Of a stretch of 64,000 bases of DNA, positions 1 through 13,200 are shown in pieces (the stretch's first letter is position 1; each line of letters begins with the position of its first letter). The position numbers were made by a program, and so were the translations under genes. The stretch is taken from contig JAIOJX010000005.1 of the NCBI GenBank assembly GCA_022376925.1, forward strand, positions 160,657,501 to 160,721,500, in the 5' to 3' direction. The notes below the pieces were generated by a model. It was not told the origin of the DNA and did no database searches. It saw nothing but the letters and a program-made list of their open reading frames with translations. The stretch is from Tragulus kanchil. Taxonomy: Eukaryota; Chordata; Mammalia; Artiodactyla; Tragulidae.

Positions 1-194
1 ATGGGCTCTGCGGTCTCCTCCTCTGGAACAGAAGTACTTGCCGTGGTTGTCGCTGTGACCGTGATCAGCGCTGTGGTGGTCATGGTAGGCGTTGCACTGC
101 TCGCACTGACGGTGGTCGGCCCAGTGGTCTTTATCATGGTAACGGGAGCCAGTGTGGTCATTGTGGACACAGTGGTGGGCTCTGAAGCCTCACT
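1..194 (-). CDS. ANTXRL: Partial duplicate of gene A exon 13 (5' part), cut by window edge
   Basis: Bases 1-194 equal 1075-1268, the acceptor-proximal part of exon 13 (Thr-rich stalk start). It is the truncated first copy of a tandem duplication whose second copy runs about 451-1526. Likely an assembly duplicate. Confidence 0.6.
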
Positions 195-539
195 CTATGG
201 GAAGGCACACATACCAGGGGGCTGAAGTTGGCCTGGGTGATCTCTTCTGGGGCACCCACCAACCACTTCCCACACTGACTTTCCTGATCCACCCAGGATC
301 ATTTCTCCCAGGTTGCCTCATCTATGGGAACAGAGCGGTGCAAGCCTCTCTTCTTATTCCCAGCTCTGTGATCTCAGGCAAAGCTACTCTCCCTCCATGT
401 CTGTGGTGCAGAAGTAAGCAGGTACATGAGTGCATTAGACAGAGGTTATAAAAACAGAATCATAAGCTAGACATCCGCCTGGGGTTGGCAGGAAGCTGGC
501 GAGGGTTGGACTCAGGCTTTTCCGGCAGGGATCACTCAC

Positions 540-1268
540 CTTCTTGTGGCAGCAGATGCAGATGACCAGCAACAGGAACAGGGACAGGAACAGGGCTGAG
601 ATGAGCACAAGGCACCAGAGAGGATTTCTATAAAATGGGGTGTGTTTGACTGCCTTGTGTGCTCGGGCCATCTCCTTCAGGATGGAACCGTGTATTCTCC
701 TCTTATTATCTGGGGAAACCTCAGATATGGTCTCCTTCTCTGACTCAGCCACGGGTACTCTGACCTCCTTCTCTGGCACAGCCTTGGGTGCTCTGGTCTT
801 CTGCTGTGGCAAAACCGTGGGTGTTGTGGTCTGCTCTTGGACAACGGTGGGCACGGTGGTCTGCTTTTCTGGGACAGTCATAGGCACTGTGGGCTTATAT
901 CTTGGATATACCTCAGGAAATATGATCTCTTCCTCTGGGAACTGTTCAGGCACTGTGGTCTTGTCTTGTGAAAGCCCTTGAGGAAATGTGTTGTTCTCTT
1001 CTGGGAGCTCCTCATTCTCTGTGGTCTCATTTTTTGGGGACCCCTGAGGAAATGTCTCCTCTTTTAGGGATGGCATGGGCTCTGCGGTCTCCTCCTCTGG
1101 AACAGAAGTACTTGCCGTGGTTGTCGCTGTGACCGTGATCAGCGCTGTGGTGGTCATGGTAGGCGTTGCACTGCTCGCACTGACGGTGGTCGGCCCAGTG
1201 GTCTTTATCATGGTAACGGGAGCCAGTGTGGTCATTGTGGACACAGTGGTGGGCTCTGAAGCCTCACT
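540..1268 (-). CDS. ANTXRL: Gene A exon 13: mucin-like stalk, membrane segment, CCHKK stop-transfer
   Basis: Acceptor gccttcccatag, donor gtgagtg. 729 nt (243 codons, phase 0 both sides). Residues 1-55 are Thr/Ser-rich. About 56-120 are rich in Glu and Pro, with NET and NNT sequons. About 125-185 form degenerate 11-residue units of the type [12 protein letters not shown] basic stretch follows, then a membrane helix ([20 protein letters not shown], about 217-240) ending ICCHKK. The family has a membrane exon here, but in human ANTXRL as I recall it this exon is short. The cysteines and lysines after the helix suit a type I stop-transfer and possible palmitoylation. Confidence 0.8.
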
Positions 1269-4200
1269 CTATGGGAAGGCACACATACCAGGGGGCTGAA
1301 GTTGGCCTGGGTGATCTCTTCTGGGGCACCCACCAACCACTTCCCACACTGACTTTCCTGATCCACCCAGGATCATTTCTCCCAGGTTGCCTCATCTATG
1401 GGAACAGAGCGGTGCAAGCCTCTCTCTTCTTATTCCCAGCTCTGTGATCTCAGGCAAAGCTACTCTCCCTCCATGTCTGTGGTGCAGAAGTAAGCAGGTA
1501 CATGAGTGCATTAGACAGAGGTTATAGAAACTCCCAGCACAGGCCTGGTTTGCACAGGGGCTTAAGAAATGGGCTCTATCCTCTTGTATGTAACCAGGTG
1601 TGGGAGCTGCATCCATGGATCTGCACTGGCCAGTCCTTCCCTCCATCAGTGGCTTTGTTGGAGAGCAGCAGAAGGGAAAGGGGAAGAGAGAGCCTGTACT
1701 CAGGAAATGGCAGGCTCTGGGTGACCCTGTGCTGGGCCCAGTGCCACAGGTGGCTCCTGTGGTCCCTTCTCCATGTGCCTGTAGATGGGCAGTCCTCAGG
1801 TAGCAAGACTCCTGGGGGAAATGTGAGAGTTCAGACTCAGGTCCCCTGAAGGATGTGCAGGGAGCCGAAGAGGGGACTGTCACACTGAAGCAGCCCTCAC
1901 CAGCTAGGACTAGATAAGGGGGCAGTGGCGTTAAGCACAGGTATCCATCTTTCCAAAGAAATCTCACTTCAGAATAATAGGCTCTGTCACCCATGTTGGG
2001 CTGCCCCTGGCTAGGTACCCTGGACGCTATGGAGTTGGAAAAGCAAGCCCTTGGGAGCAGCATTGTGTTTCCAGCTTCCTCCCCATGGCTCTGCCAGTTC
2101 CCCAGGAACAATGGGCAGAGTTCTCCCCACAGAGGTCAGAGCCAGGGAGTAGCGAGGGGCAGCACGAGAAAGGAGAGGCAGAAGGGAAACTCATGATCTC
2201 TGGAAAGTGATCGCCAGTGTTCCCCCAACAGCCTTGGGAGGGGAAAACAAAGTGTTCCCCCAACAGCCTTGGGAGGGGAAAACCTTGACCTGTAGCCACA
2301 ACTGGGGTGTGAGAAAAGTTAGAGCTCAGGGGAGAGATCACGAATGGGTTCAGAGCCCTGCCCACTGCTGCGCCAGAGCCGTGAAGACACATCCTGACGG
2401 GCATGGCCACAGCTGCTCCCACCCTCCAGACCTCTGTGCCCTGGACCCTGACTTGGAGGGCCTGAGGGCCAGAGGGCCTGGACTATCTCCTAGGTACACA
2501 ATGTCCCAGCCTCTACAGTTCACCCCGGCCGGAATCCAGGCTGGAGGTTTGAGCTCCCTATTGCAAGGCCTGGGTTGAGGGAGGGGGCACAGTGGGTCCA
2601 GGGTGGGCAGAGCCTCAGTATCATTTCTGTAGTTGATTAGAGTTAGAACTGGTCCCTTTCAAGTGCCTTCAGTGATGCTTGGTGCACAGAGAGGGCAGAG
2701 TTTCTGCAAGGCCTGGACAGATGCCTACAGCTCAGGTGCTCATGTAGAAGTTGCAGTTAATTTTACAGACCTGATGAAGGGCTAAGGGGACCTATCGAGC
2801 AGTGAGATGATGCCTGTCTCATAAACTACTTGCTTGGCCTTTCCCAAGTAATTTGGCTCCCCTTACCTTCTCCTCCCTGTCTGTGTCTTCCTTCATTTCT
2901 CCCTCTGTCCCCGGAGAGTCCCTCAGCCTCATCCTCTCATTCACACAATCCTTGCCAGCAATTTTCAAGTTTTCATCGGCAAAGCTGATCCCATTGTTCA
3001 GGCTGTAGTCAATGAAAACCTCCCTAAAGCAGAGAAAGGCAGAGGGTAACCACCATATCAAAGAGACACAGGTCTTGGTTCAGCCCCTAGCACGTAGCTC
3101 TCCTCCTGGTAGTGACTTTGAACATCAGCCACTCAGGGCTACCAGAGAGCAATCAGTGGGGGAGGGGGAGTTCATCCCCAAGGACCGTGAGCGCGACCTC
3201 TGCAGTGAAGATGACCAGGCAGGGAGGAGTCCTGAATGGGGTCAGCCGTCCCCCTGGCCATGAACAAAGGCACCAGGAATGGCTGCCTTGTGTCACCATG
3301 CCGACTCCTCTGTGTGTCCAGAGTAGGTTGGCTTCCCTTGGAAAAGTTGCCGGGAGCAAAGTTACCCTCCCTGGTTGCACGCTTCCTCCTGAATCCTGCC
3401 GTCTGTGGGGCCTGGGCCACAGTGGGTCCCCGAGCTCCTTGAGGGACCACCGGCCAGGCCAGGTGTGGATGATGCCCTGCGCTCTCCAGAGACTGACGTG
3501 CTGCCCCAGCAGAGGCGACTTCCCATGTTCTTGGCTCAAATGGCCCCCAACACTCCACACTTACTGTCCAGCCTTGTCCAATACATGTCCTGGACAAGTC
3601 AGTTTTTCTTGATCCATAGAGATGGGTTTTCTTTCTACACATACAAAAAAAGAGCCACATGAGTAGAATGTCAGTGGACATATGCATTCATCTGTCCTTC
3701 CCATTCTGTTTTCCTTTGGAAATAGTGCCGACACTTGGGAAGAAGCAATTTTCTTCTCTGCTTTCTTCTGACATGGACCATGGACCAGGCACTGTTCAGA
3801 GCTCTCATATTTTTTTAAAGCATTATTTAAATACCCTTGATATACAATATTACCTAAGTTACAAGTGTACCATATGCTAATTCACAATTTTTAAACATTG
3901 TTCTCCTTTTATAGTTGTATTAATAAAAGACCCTGATATTCAAAGGGAACAAGATAGGCAGAGGCTCTGCTCTCAAGTGCCTGATGTTTGTGGAGAAGGA
4001 GACAGAAAATAAAGTAATAAACAGTCAACAAAAGATGTCATAGCGAAAAATACTGTAACATCAAGAAACAAGGGAAGGAATAACACACCCCCATCCTCTC
4101 ATTCACACAATCCTTGCCAGCAATTTTCAAGTTTTCATCGGCAAAGCTGATCCCATTGTTCAGGCTGTAGTCAATGAAAACCTCCCTAAAGCAGAGAAAG

Positions 4201-7200
4201 GCAGAGGGTAACCACCATATCAAAGAGACACAGGTCTTGGTTCAGCCCCTAGCACGTAGCTCTCCTCCTGGTAGTGACTTTGAACATCAGCCACTCAGGG
4301 CTACCAGAGAGCAATCAGTGGGGGAGGGGGAGTTCATCCCCAAGGACCGTGAGCGCGACCTCTGCAGTGAAGATGACCAGGCAGGGAGGAGTCCTGAATG
4401 GGGTCAGCCGTCCCCCTGGCCATGAACAAAGGCACCAGGAATGGCTGCCTTGTGTCACCATGCCGACTCCTCTGTGTGTCCAGAGTAGGTTGGCTTCCCT
4501 TGGAAAAGTTGCCGGGAGCAAAGTTACCCTCCCTGGTTGCACGCTTCCTCCTGAATCCTGCCGTCTGTGGGGCCTGGGCCACAGTGGGTCCCCGAGCTCC
4601 TTGAGGGACCACCGGCCAGGCCAGGTGTGGATGATGCCCTGCGCTCTCCAGAGACTGACGTGCTGCCCCAGCAGAGGCGACTTCCCATGTTCTTGGCTCA
4701 AATGGCCCCCAACACTCCACACTTACTGTCCAGCCTTGTCCAATACATGTCCTGGACAAGTCAGTTTTTCTTGATCCATAGAGATGGGTTTTCTTTCTAC
4801 ACATACAAAAAAAGAGCCACATGAGTAGAATGTCAGTGGACATATGCATTCATCTGTCCTTCCCATTCTGTTTGCCTTTGGAAATAGTGCTGACACTTGG
4901 GAAGAAGCAATTTTTCTTCTCTGCTTTCTTCTGACATGGACCATGGACCAGGCACTGTTCAGAGCTCTCATATTTTTTTAAAGCATTATTTAAATACCCT
5001 TGATATACAATATTACCTAAGTTACAAGTGTACCATATGCTAATTCACAATTTTTAAACATTGTTCTCCTTTTATAGTTGTATTAATAAAAGACCCTGAT
5101 ATTCAAAGGGAACAAGATAGGCAGAGGCTCTGCTCTCAAGTGCCTGATGTTTGTGGAGAAGGAGACAGAAAATAAAGTAATAAACAGTCAACAAAAGATG
5201 TCATAGCGAAAAATACTGTAACATCAAGAAACAAGGGAAGGAATAAGGAAGGAAGGGGGAGGCACAGCTGCTTAGGAGCAGGTGACCTGCCTGGATTAGA
5301 GACATAATGTCTCTTCTTTTTTTTTTTTTTTTTTAATTTTTATTGGGGTATATTTGTTTTACAATGTCACATTAGCTTCAGGTGTACAGCAAAGTCATTG
5401 CATGGTTCTACAGAGTTTTCTTGTTTTCAGGTATACATAATCCCCAAACAGTCATAGGTGTATCCCTGACCCCTCTCCCCTGAGCCCTCCCTCCCTTTTC
5501 CCCCTTCCCAGCCCGCCAGGTTGATGCTTGGTCCCCATGTAAGTTCCCTTAGTCTTACAGCTTAACCACCATGGTAGTCTCTATTACATCTCGTCTGATC
5601 TTCCGTCCCCCTAGTGACCATCGGTCTGTTCTCTTAAGTCTGTTTTCCCATTGCCATTCTTCATGTGCATTTATTGGTACCATCTTACTAGATTCCATAT
5701 ATGTGCGTTAGTATACTGCATTTGTTCTTTTCTTTTTGACTTACTTCACTTTGTATAATAGGTTCTAGATTGATCCACCTCATTAGGACTGATTCTTCTG
5801 CATTTCTTTTTACGGCCGAGAAGTATTCCATTGTGTATATGTACCATAGTTTCTTTATCCATTCATTTGTCGATGGACACCTAGGTTGCTTCCATGTTCT
5901 AGCTATTAGAACACAATGTCTCTTTAAGAGAAAGTGAAATACTCACACAGGACATGAGGGGCTGCTTCTCAATAATAATCAATAGTGAGAGTATCAGCAA
6001 AACCAGATTGGCCAGGGTCGATCATTACTAAAAGTAGGTAAGGCTGCTTCAAGGGCTCTATACAATTTCTGCTACGTGTGTATGTTATTGAACACTCTCA
6101 TTAAATCTCAGTAAAGGCCTCTCTGAGGCGGGGTTCCTGGAGTGGAACCAGATGAGGGGAAAGGCAGGAAATGACCGGGGGAAGAGGCTCTGGGCTGTGG
6201 GTCCTGTGTCGAGGTCTGAGGCTTAACTAGCTGAGCTTGTTGATGGAAAGACTTGGGGGCTGGGTGGTGGGAGAATGGTGCTTCATGGGCCCTGAGAAGG
6301 GATGGGGGCTTTATTCTGAGCTTATTTATTTTATACATATAAATTTGTACCTCCTAGTCCTCTACAGCAGGATCTTGCCCCTCTCCATTTCCTTCTTCCC
6401 ACTACTAGTTTGTTTTCTGTAGCTGTGAGTCTTTTTCTGTTTTGTTACATTCAATCATTTCTTTCAATTTTAGGTTCCATGTGTGAGTGGTAATGCACAA
6501 TATTTATCTTTCTCTCTCTTGCTTCACTTAGTATAATATCCTCTAGACCCTCCATATTGTTGCAAATTGTAGAATTTTGTTATTTTTTATGGCCAAGTAA
6601 TATTTCCCTGTGTATATGGATATATCCCACATTTAAAAAAAAATCTCTTCATCTGTTGATGGACACTTGGATTGCTTCTACTGAAAAAAAAAAAAAAACA
6701 CCTCCCAATCCAGTATTCTTGGATTATTTATCTGTTCATGGACACTTAGGTTGCTTCTATATCTCATCAATTATAAATAAAGCTGCTGTGAACATTAGGG
6801 TATATGCATCTTTTCAAATTAGTGGTTTTTTTTTTTTTAAAGATTTATTTATTTATTTATTTTTTGGGGGGTGGGGTGGGGAGGGAGGGGAGCAGGCGGG
6901 CTACTTCTATTGGTCTTTCATTTGTCTTTTTTCATCCATCGTTGTTCTTTGGCCGCTGTGGGCCTCCCATCACGGTGGCCTCTGTTGTCACAGAGCACTA
7001 GCTCTGGGCACATGCGCTCCAGAGCTCTGGCTCGGTAATTGGACACATCGGTCCAGCTGCTCCAGGCACGTGGGATCTTCCCAGGCCAGGGATCAAACTG
7101 GCACCCCTTGCACTGCAAGGCAGTGTCCTTACCCACTGGACCACCAGGGAAGCCCGGGGTTTTTTTCAGATATATATCCAATAGAGAAATTGCTGGATCA

Positions 7201-10200
7201 TATCTTAATTCTGTTTTTACTTTAATGAGGAATCTCTACATGGCTTTCCTAGTGACTGCACCAGTTCACATTTCTGTCAACAGTTTACTTGGGTTCACTT
7301 TTCTTCATGTCCTGGCCAACATGTGTTAGTAGCCATTTTGACATGTGTGAGGTGACATCTTATGATGGTTTTGACTTGCATAATTAGCGATGTTGGGAAT
7401 CTTTCCATGTGCCTATTGGTTATCTGTATATCTTACTTGGAAAAATGTCTATTCAGGTTTTCTGCCCATTTTTTACCCTTTTTTTGATATTTAAGTATAT
7501 GAACAATTTATGTTTTCTTTAATTCTGGATAAGGACTCCTTATCAGTCATATCATCTGCAAATATTTTCTCTCATTCAGTAGGTTGTATTTTCATTTTAT
7601 TAATGATTTCTTTTGCTGTGCAAAAGATTTTAAGTTTAATGTGGTCCCATTTGTTTATTTTTTTATTTCGTTGCCTTAGGAGACAGATCCAAAAGGTATT
7701 GCTACAATTTATGTCAAAGAACAGTCTATGTTTTCTTCTAGGAGTTGTATGGTTTCAGGCATTAAATTTACATCTTTAATGTATTTTTAGTTTTTGTTTT
7801 GAATATGGTGTGAGGAAATGTTCTAATCTCATTCTTTTATGTTCAGGTGTCCAATTTTCCCAGCAGAGCTGGGCACATACTGAAGAGACTTTTCCCCATA
7901 ATACACTCTTGCTTCCTTTGTCATTGATTAACTGACCATATTTTCATGTGTTTATTTCTTGGATCTCTATACTCTTCCATGGACCTTTGTGCCAGTTTTT
8001 TTTTTTGTTATTATCCTGCTTTCTTGAATACTGTAGCTTTGTGGTATTGCCTGAACACAGCAAGTATGATACCTCTAGCTTTGCTCTTTTTCAACTTTAC
8101 ATTGGCTGTTATTTTGTGTGTGGTGTCATAGAAATTTTAGGATTATTCATTTTATTTCTGTGAAAAATGTCAGAAATTGTTTTCTAGGACTGCATTAAAT
8201 TTGTAGATTGCCTTGCATACTATGTACATTTTCACAATATTAAACCTTCCAATTTATGAATATGGCCTTTCTTTGCATCTGTGTTTTCTTCACTTTCCTT
8301 CATCAGTGTGCAGTAATTTTCAAGCATAGGTCTTGCTTGAAACCTATTTAATACCTTCTTGATTAATTTATTCTAACATATTTTATTCAGACATTGCTGG
8401 ACTTGAGTTCACATTTTCTTCATGTCAACAGTTTACTTGGGTTCACTTTTCTTCATGTCCTGGCCAACATGTGTTAGTAGCCATTTTGACATGTGTGAGG
8501 TGACATCTTATGATGGTTTTGACTTGCATAATTAGCGATGTTGGGAATCTTTCCATGTGCCTATTGGTTATCTGTATATCTTACTTGGAAAAATGTCTAT
8601 TCAGGTTTTCTGCCCATTTTTTACCCTTTTTTTGATATTTAAGTATATGAACAATTTATGTTTTCTTTAATTCTGGATAAGGACTCCTTATCAGTCATAT
8701 CATCTGCAAATATTTTCTCTCATTCAGTAGGTTGTATTTTCATTTTATTAATGATTTCTTTTGCTGTGCAAAAGATTTTAAGTTTAATGTGGTCCCATTT
8801 GTTTATTTTTTTATTTCGTTGCCTTAGGAGACAGATCCAAAAGGTATTGCTACAATTTATGTCAAAGAACAGTCTATGTTTTCTTCTAGGAGTTGTATGG
8901 TTTCAGGCATTAAATTTACATCTTTAATGTATTTTTAGTTTTTGTTTTGAATATGGTGTGAGGAAATGTTCTAATCTCATTCTTTTATGTTCAGGTGTCC
9001 AATTTTCCCAGCAGAGCTGGGCACATACTGAAGAGACTTTTCCCCATAATACACTCTTGCTTCCTTTGTCATTGATTAACTGACCATATTTTCATGTGTT
9101 TATTTCTTGGATCTCTATACTCTTCCATGGACCTTTGTGCCAGTTTTTTTTTTTGTTATTATCCTGCTTTCTTGAATACTGTAGCTTTGTGGTATTGCCT
9201 GAACACAGCAAGTATGATACCTCTAGCTTTGCTCTTTTTCAACTTTACATTGGCTGTTATTTTGTGTGTGGTGTCATAGAAATTTTAGGATTATTCATTT
9301 TATTTCTGTGAAAAATGTCAGAAATTGTTTTCTAGGACTGCATTAAATTTGTAGATTGCCTTGCATACTATGTACATTTTCACAATATTAAACCTTCCAA
9401 TTTATGAATATGGCCTTTCTTTGCATCTGTGTTTTCTTCACTTTCCTTCATCAGTGTGCAGTAATTTTCAAGCATAGGTCTTGCTTGAAACCTATTTAAT
9501 ACCTTCTTGATTAATTTATTCTAACATATTTTATTCTTTATGATTCAATCGAAAATAGGATAATTTTCTTTAATTCTCTTTCTGATAGTTTATTGCTAGT
9601 GTATAGAAATGCAACAAATTTCTGTATATTAATCTTGCATCATGCAACTTTATTGACTTCATCATTAGTTTTAGTAGTTTTTCTTGGTGGAGTTTTTTTT
9701 TTTTTTTTTAATCATTTTTTGTTTCTAGCATCATGTCATCTGCAAATAGTGGCAGATTTATTTTTTCCTCCAATTTGGATGCCTTTTACTTCGTTTTTTG
9801 TCTGTTCATTGTGCCTAGGCATTTTAGCACATGTTAAGTAGAAGTGATAAGAGCAGGCACCCTTGTCTTGTTCTTGATTTTAAAAGAAAAACTTTCACAT
9901 TTTCACTGTTGTGTATTACGTCAGCTGTGGGATTGTCATAAATGGATTTTATTAAACTGAGATATGCTCTCTCTATACCACCTTTGGTAAGAGTTTTTTT
10001 TTTTTTAAGTCATAAGTGAATGTTGAATTTTGTCAAATGGTTTTTCTTTTTTTTCCCTCATTAAATTTTTAAAAATGGTCTCAAATTCTGTGACAGATTT
10101 TTTTTTTTTTTGGTCAAGTTGTTTCCATTAAAAAGTACTGATTTTAAAAACTTAAAAACTGCCACATACAAATATATGGTCCACTAAAACATTTTCCTTT

Positions 10201-13200
10201 CCTTTGGAAGGTTTACGATGCTTTGTTGTCATAAACCACTCTTCCACTATTAAACTTATATGGCCAATGGAGACAAACAGTTCTGAGACCGTTCTTCCAT
10301 CACTGATTAAGACTGGGGAGGCAGGTATTGGGGATAAGATTCATTTAGCCTTCTGAGCTTTCTTTTTTTTTTTTTTTCCTTCTGAGCTTTCTGAGCAGAC
10401 ATGGTACCCTTGCCAGTTCCAGCTGCCTTCTTGTTCACTGCTTTGATGACACCCACAGCAACTGTCTGCCTCATGTCACGCACAGCAAAACAGCCCAGGG
10501 GAGGATAGTCGGAGAAGCTCTCAACACACATGGGCTGGCCAGAAACCATATCAATGATAGCAGCATCACTAGATTTCAAGAACTGATGCCATCTTCCAGC
10601 CTTTTCCCAGAGTGATGGTCAATCTTCCTCAGTTCAGCAAACTTGCAAGCAATGTGAGCTGTGTGACCATCCAGCACAGGTGCACATCCAGCACTGGTTT
10701 GGCCTGGATGTTCACAATAATCACTGAGCTGTGAAGCCAATTGCTTCCATCAGTGGGTCATCTTTGCCATCACCAGCCACATAGACATGGCAAACACCTT
10801 TGACAGACACGTTCTTGACATTGAAGCCCACATGGTCCCCAGGAAGGGCTTCACTCAAAGCTTCATGGTGCATTTCAACAGATTTCACTTCCATTGTTAC
10901 ATTGACTGGAGCAAAGGTAACCACCATGCTGGGTTTGAGAACACTAGTCACCACTCGACCCACAGGGACAGTACCAGGATGTCTACAAAATGGGTAGAGA
11001 GTACCACCCATTTTGTAGACTTCTTGGAAGCACAAGCACAAGGAATTGTCAGTTGGGCAAGTGGGTGGCAGGATGCAATCCAGAACTTCAAGCAGAGTGG
11101 TCCCACTGGCATTTCTGTCCTTACGGGTGACTTTCCGTCCCTTGAACCATGGCATATTTGCACTTGGCTCCAGCATGTTGTCACCATTCCAGCCAGAAAT
11201 TGGCATAAATGCTATTGTGTCAGGGTTGTAGCCAATTTTCTTAATGTAGGTGCTGAGTTCCTTAACAATTTCCTCTTATTTCTTCTGGCTGTAGGGTGGC
11301 TCAATGCAATCCATTTTGTTAACTCCAACAGTCAGTTGTTTCACATCCAGAGTGTAAGCCAGAAGGGCACGCTCATGGGTTTGCCCATTCTTGGAGATTC
11401 TGGCTTCGAATTCACCAACACCATCACCAAAAATCAGGACAGCACATCAGCCTGGGATGTGCCTGTAATCATGTGTTTGATGAAGTCTCTGTGTCCTGGG
11501 GCGTCAATGACGGTGACAGAGTACTTGCTTGTCTCAGATTTCCCCAGGGAGATATCAATGGTGATACCATGCTCACATTCAGCCTTCAGTTTGTCCAAGA
11601 CCCAGGCATGTTTGAAGGAGCTCTTTCCCATCTCGGCAGCCTCCTTCTCGAACTTTTTCAATAGTTCTCTTGTCGATCCCACCGCATTTGTAGATCAGAT
11701 GGCCAGTCATAGTAGACTTTTCTGAATCTACGTGTCCAATGACAACGATGTTGATGTGGGTCTTTTCCTTTCCCATTTTTGCTTAGGTTTAACGGTGGTT
11801 TTCAGGGTGCTTGTGTCCTGGTGGCAAACCCATAGTGAAAAGGCTCAAATGATTTTTCTATGTGATTTTTATCCTTTTTTGGCTAGTGTGATGAATTATA
11901 TTTATTAATTTGTAGATGCTGAATCATTCTTACATCCCTGGAATAAATCTCAATGGAATAAATCCTTTTAAAATCTATTGTTGAATTCAGTTGGCTAATA
12001 TTTTGTTGGGTTTTTTTCAATCTACATTCATCAGAGATATTGACCCATAATTTTCTATTTCTGTAGTGATCCTGTTAATTTTTTGGGAAGCTGGGTAATG
12101 GTGACCTTGAAGAATGATTTTGGGAGTGCTATCTCCCCTTCAGTGCTTTGAGTTTCAGAAGGATAGGTGTTAGCTCTTCTGTGTAAGCTTGGTAGAATTC
12201 CCCTGTAAAGCCATGTTGTCTTGGACTTTGGTTTGCTGTGAGTTTTTGGATTACACATTCAATTTCAATACTAGTGGTCAGCCTGTGCAGCTTATCTATT
12301 TCTTCCTGACTCAGTCTTGGAAGATTATATGTTTCTAGAAATTTTCCCACTTCTTCTTGGTTGTCCAGTTTGTTGGCATATAACTGGTTGTAGTATTCCC
12401 TTAGGACTTTTGATATCATTGTGATATCAATTGTGATTTCTCCTCTCTCACTTCATATTTTGTTTTTCTCTTTTTTCTTGATGAATATGCCTAAAGGATT
12501 AGCCACAAACTATTTTTTGTTGATGTGCTAGGATAGTGATTACCTACTGACTTTGCATATGATGGGGGAGGCTTCCAGACAAACCTCTCCCTCCACCTCA
12601 TGCTGTGTCTACTCTTACAGTGTCTAAAGTGAACGGGTAGCAAGTTGGGGGGGTAGGATAGTGTACTACTTGTCTCAGATTTCCCAGGAGATATCAATGG
12701 TGATACCATGCTCACATTCAGCCTTCAGTTTGTCCAAGACCCAGGCATGTTTGAAGGAGCTCTTTCCCATCTCGGCAGCCTCCTTCTCGAACTTTTTCAA
12801 TAGTTCTCTTGTCGATCCCACCGCATTTGTAGATCAGATGGCCAGTCATAGTAGACTTTTCTGAATCTACGTGTCCAATGACAACGATGTTGATGTGGGT
12901 CTTTTCCTTTCCCATTTTTGCTTAGGTTTAACGGTGGTTTTCAGGGTGCTTGTGTCCTGGTGGCAAACCCATAGTGAAAAGGCTCAAATGATTTTTCTAT
13001 GTGATTTTTATCCTTTTTTGGCTAGTGTGATGAATTATATTTATTAATTTGTAGATGCTGAATCATTCTTACATCCCTGGAATAAATCTCAATGGAATAA
13101 ATCCTTTTAAAATCTATTGTTGAATTCAGTTGGCTAATATTTTGTTGGGTTTTTTTCAATCTACATTCATCAGAGATATTGACCCATAATTTTCTATTTC

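Larger units (their letters stand above)
1..1526. repeat. Tandem duplication 1 (about 1.07 kb; first copy cut by window)
   Basis: Copies ..1-450 and 451-1526, offset 1074-1076. They cover gene A exon 13 and intron 12. One CT dinucleotide length difference near 350/1426. Likely an assembly join. Confidence 0.85.
2931..5246. repeat. Tandem duplication 2 (1.16 kb)
   Basis: Copies 2931-4083 and 4093-5246, offset 1162. Differ by single substitutions (near 3714/4876 and 3729/4891) and a T-run length. Doubles gene A exons 11 and 12. Confidence 0.95.
6316..12490 (-). mobile_element. Antisense L1 block, interrupted by SINE and EEF1A1 pseudogene
   Basis: Reverse-strand L1 sequence from its 3' UTR (6316-6827) through ORF2 (7159-10100, then 11830-12490). 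The 12129-12419 minus frame reads [20 protein letters not shown].., characteristic of L1 ORF2. Interrupted by the tRNA-type SINE (6828-7158) and the EEF1A1 retrocopy (10101-11828). Part is repeated by assembly duplication (7275-9536 and 11527-13781). No intact ORF. Confidence 0.8.

Noticed and set aside
1075..1299. Plus-strand hydrophobic Val-rich frame (and copy at 1-225)
   Set aside because: Antisense of the Thr-rich stalk of gene A exon 13 (ACN codons read as NGT, Val/Gly-rich). No splice or start context.
10787..11725. 312-residue plus-strand frame
   Set aside because: Antisense frame of the EEF1A1 pseudogene; the minus strand is clearly eEF1A.
12129..12419. 96-residue minus frame as a gene
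   Set aside because: It is a fragment of L1 ORF2 ([13 protein letters not shown]...), with a duplicate at 13266.
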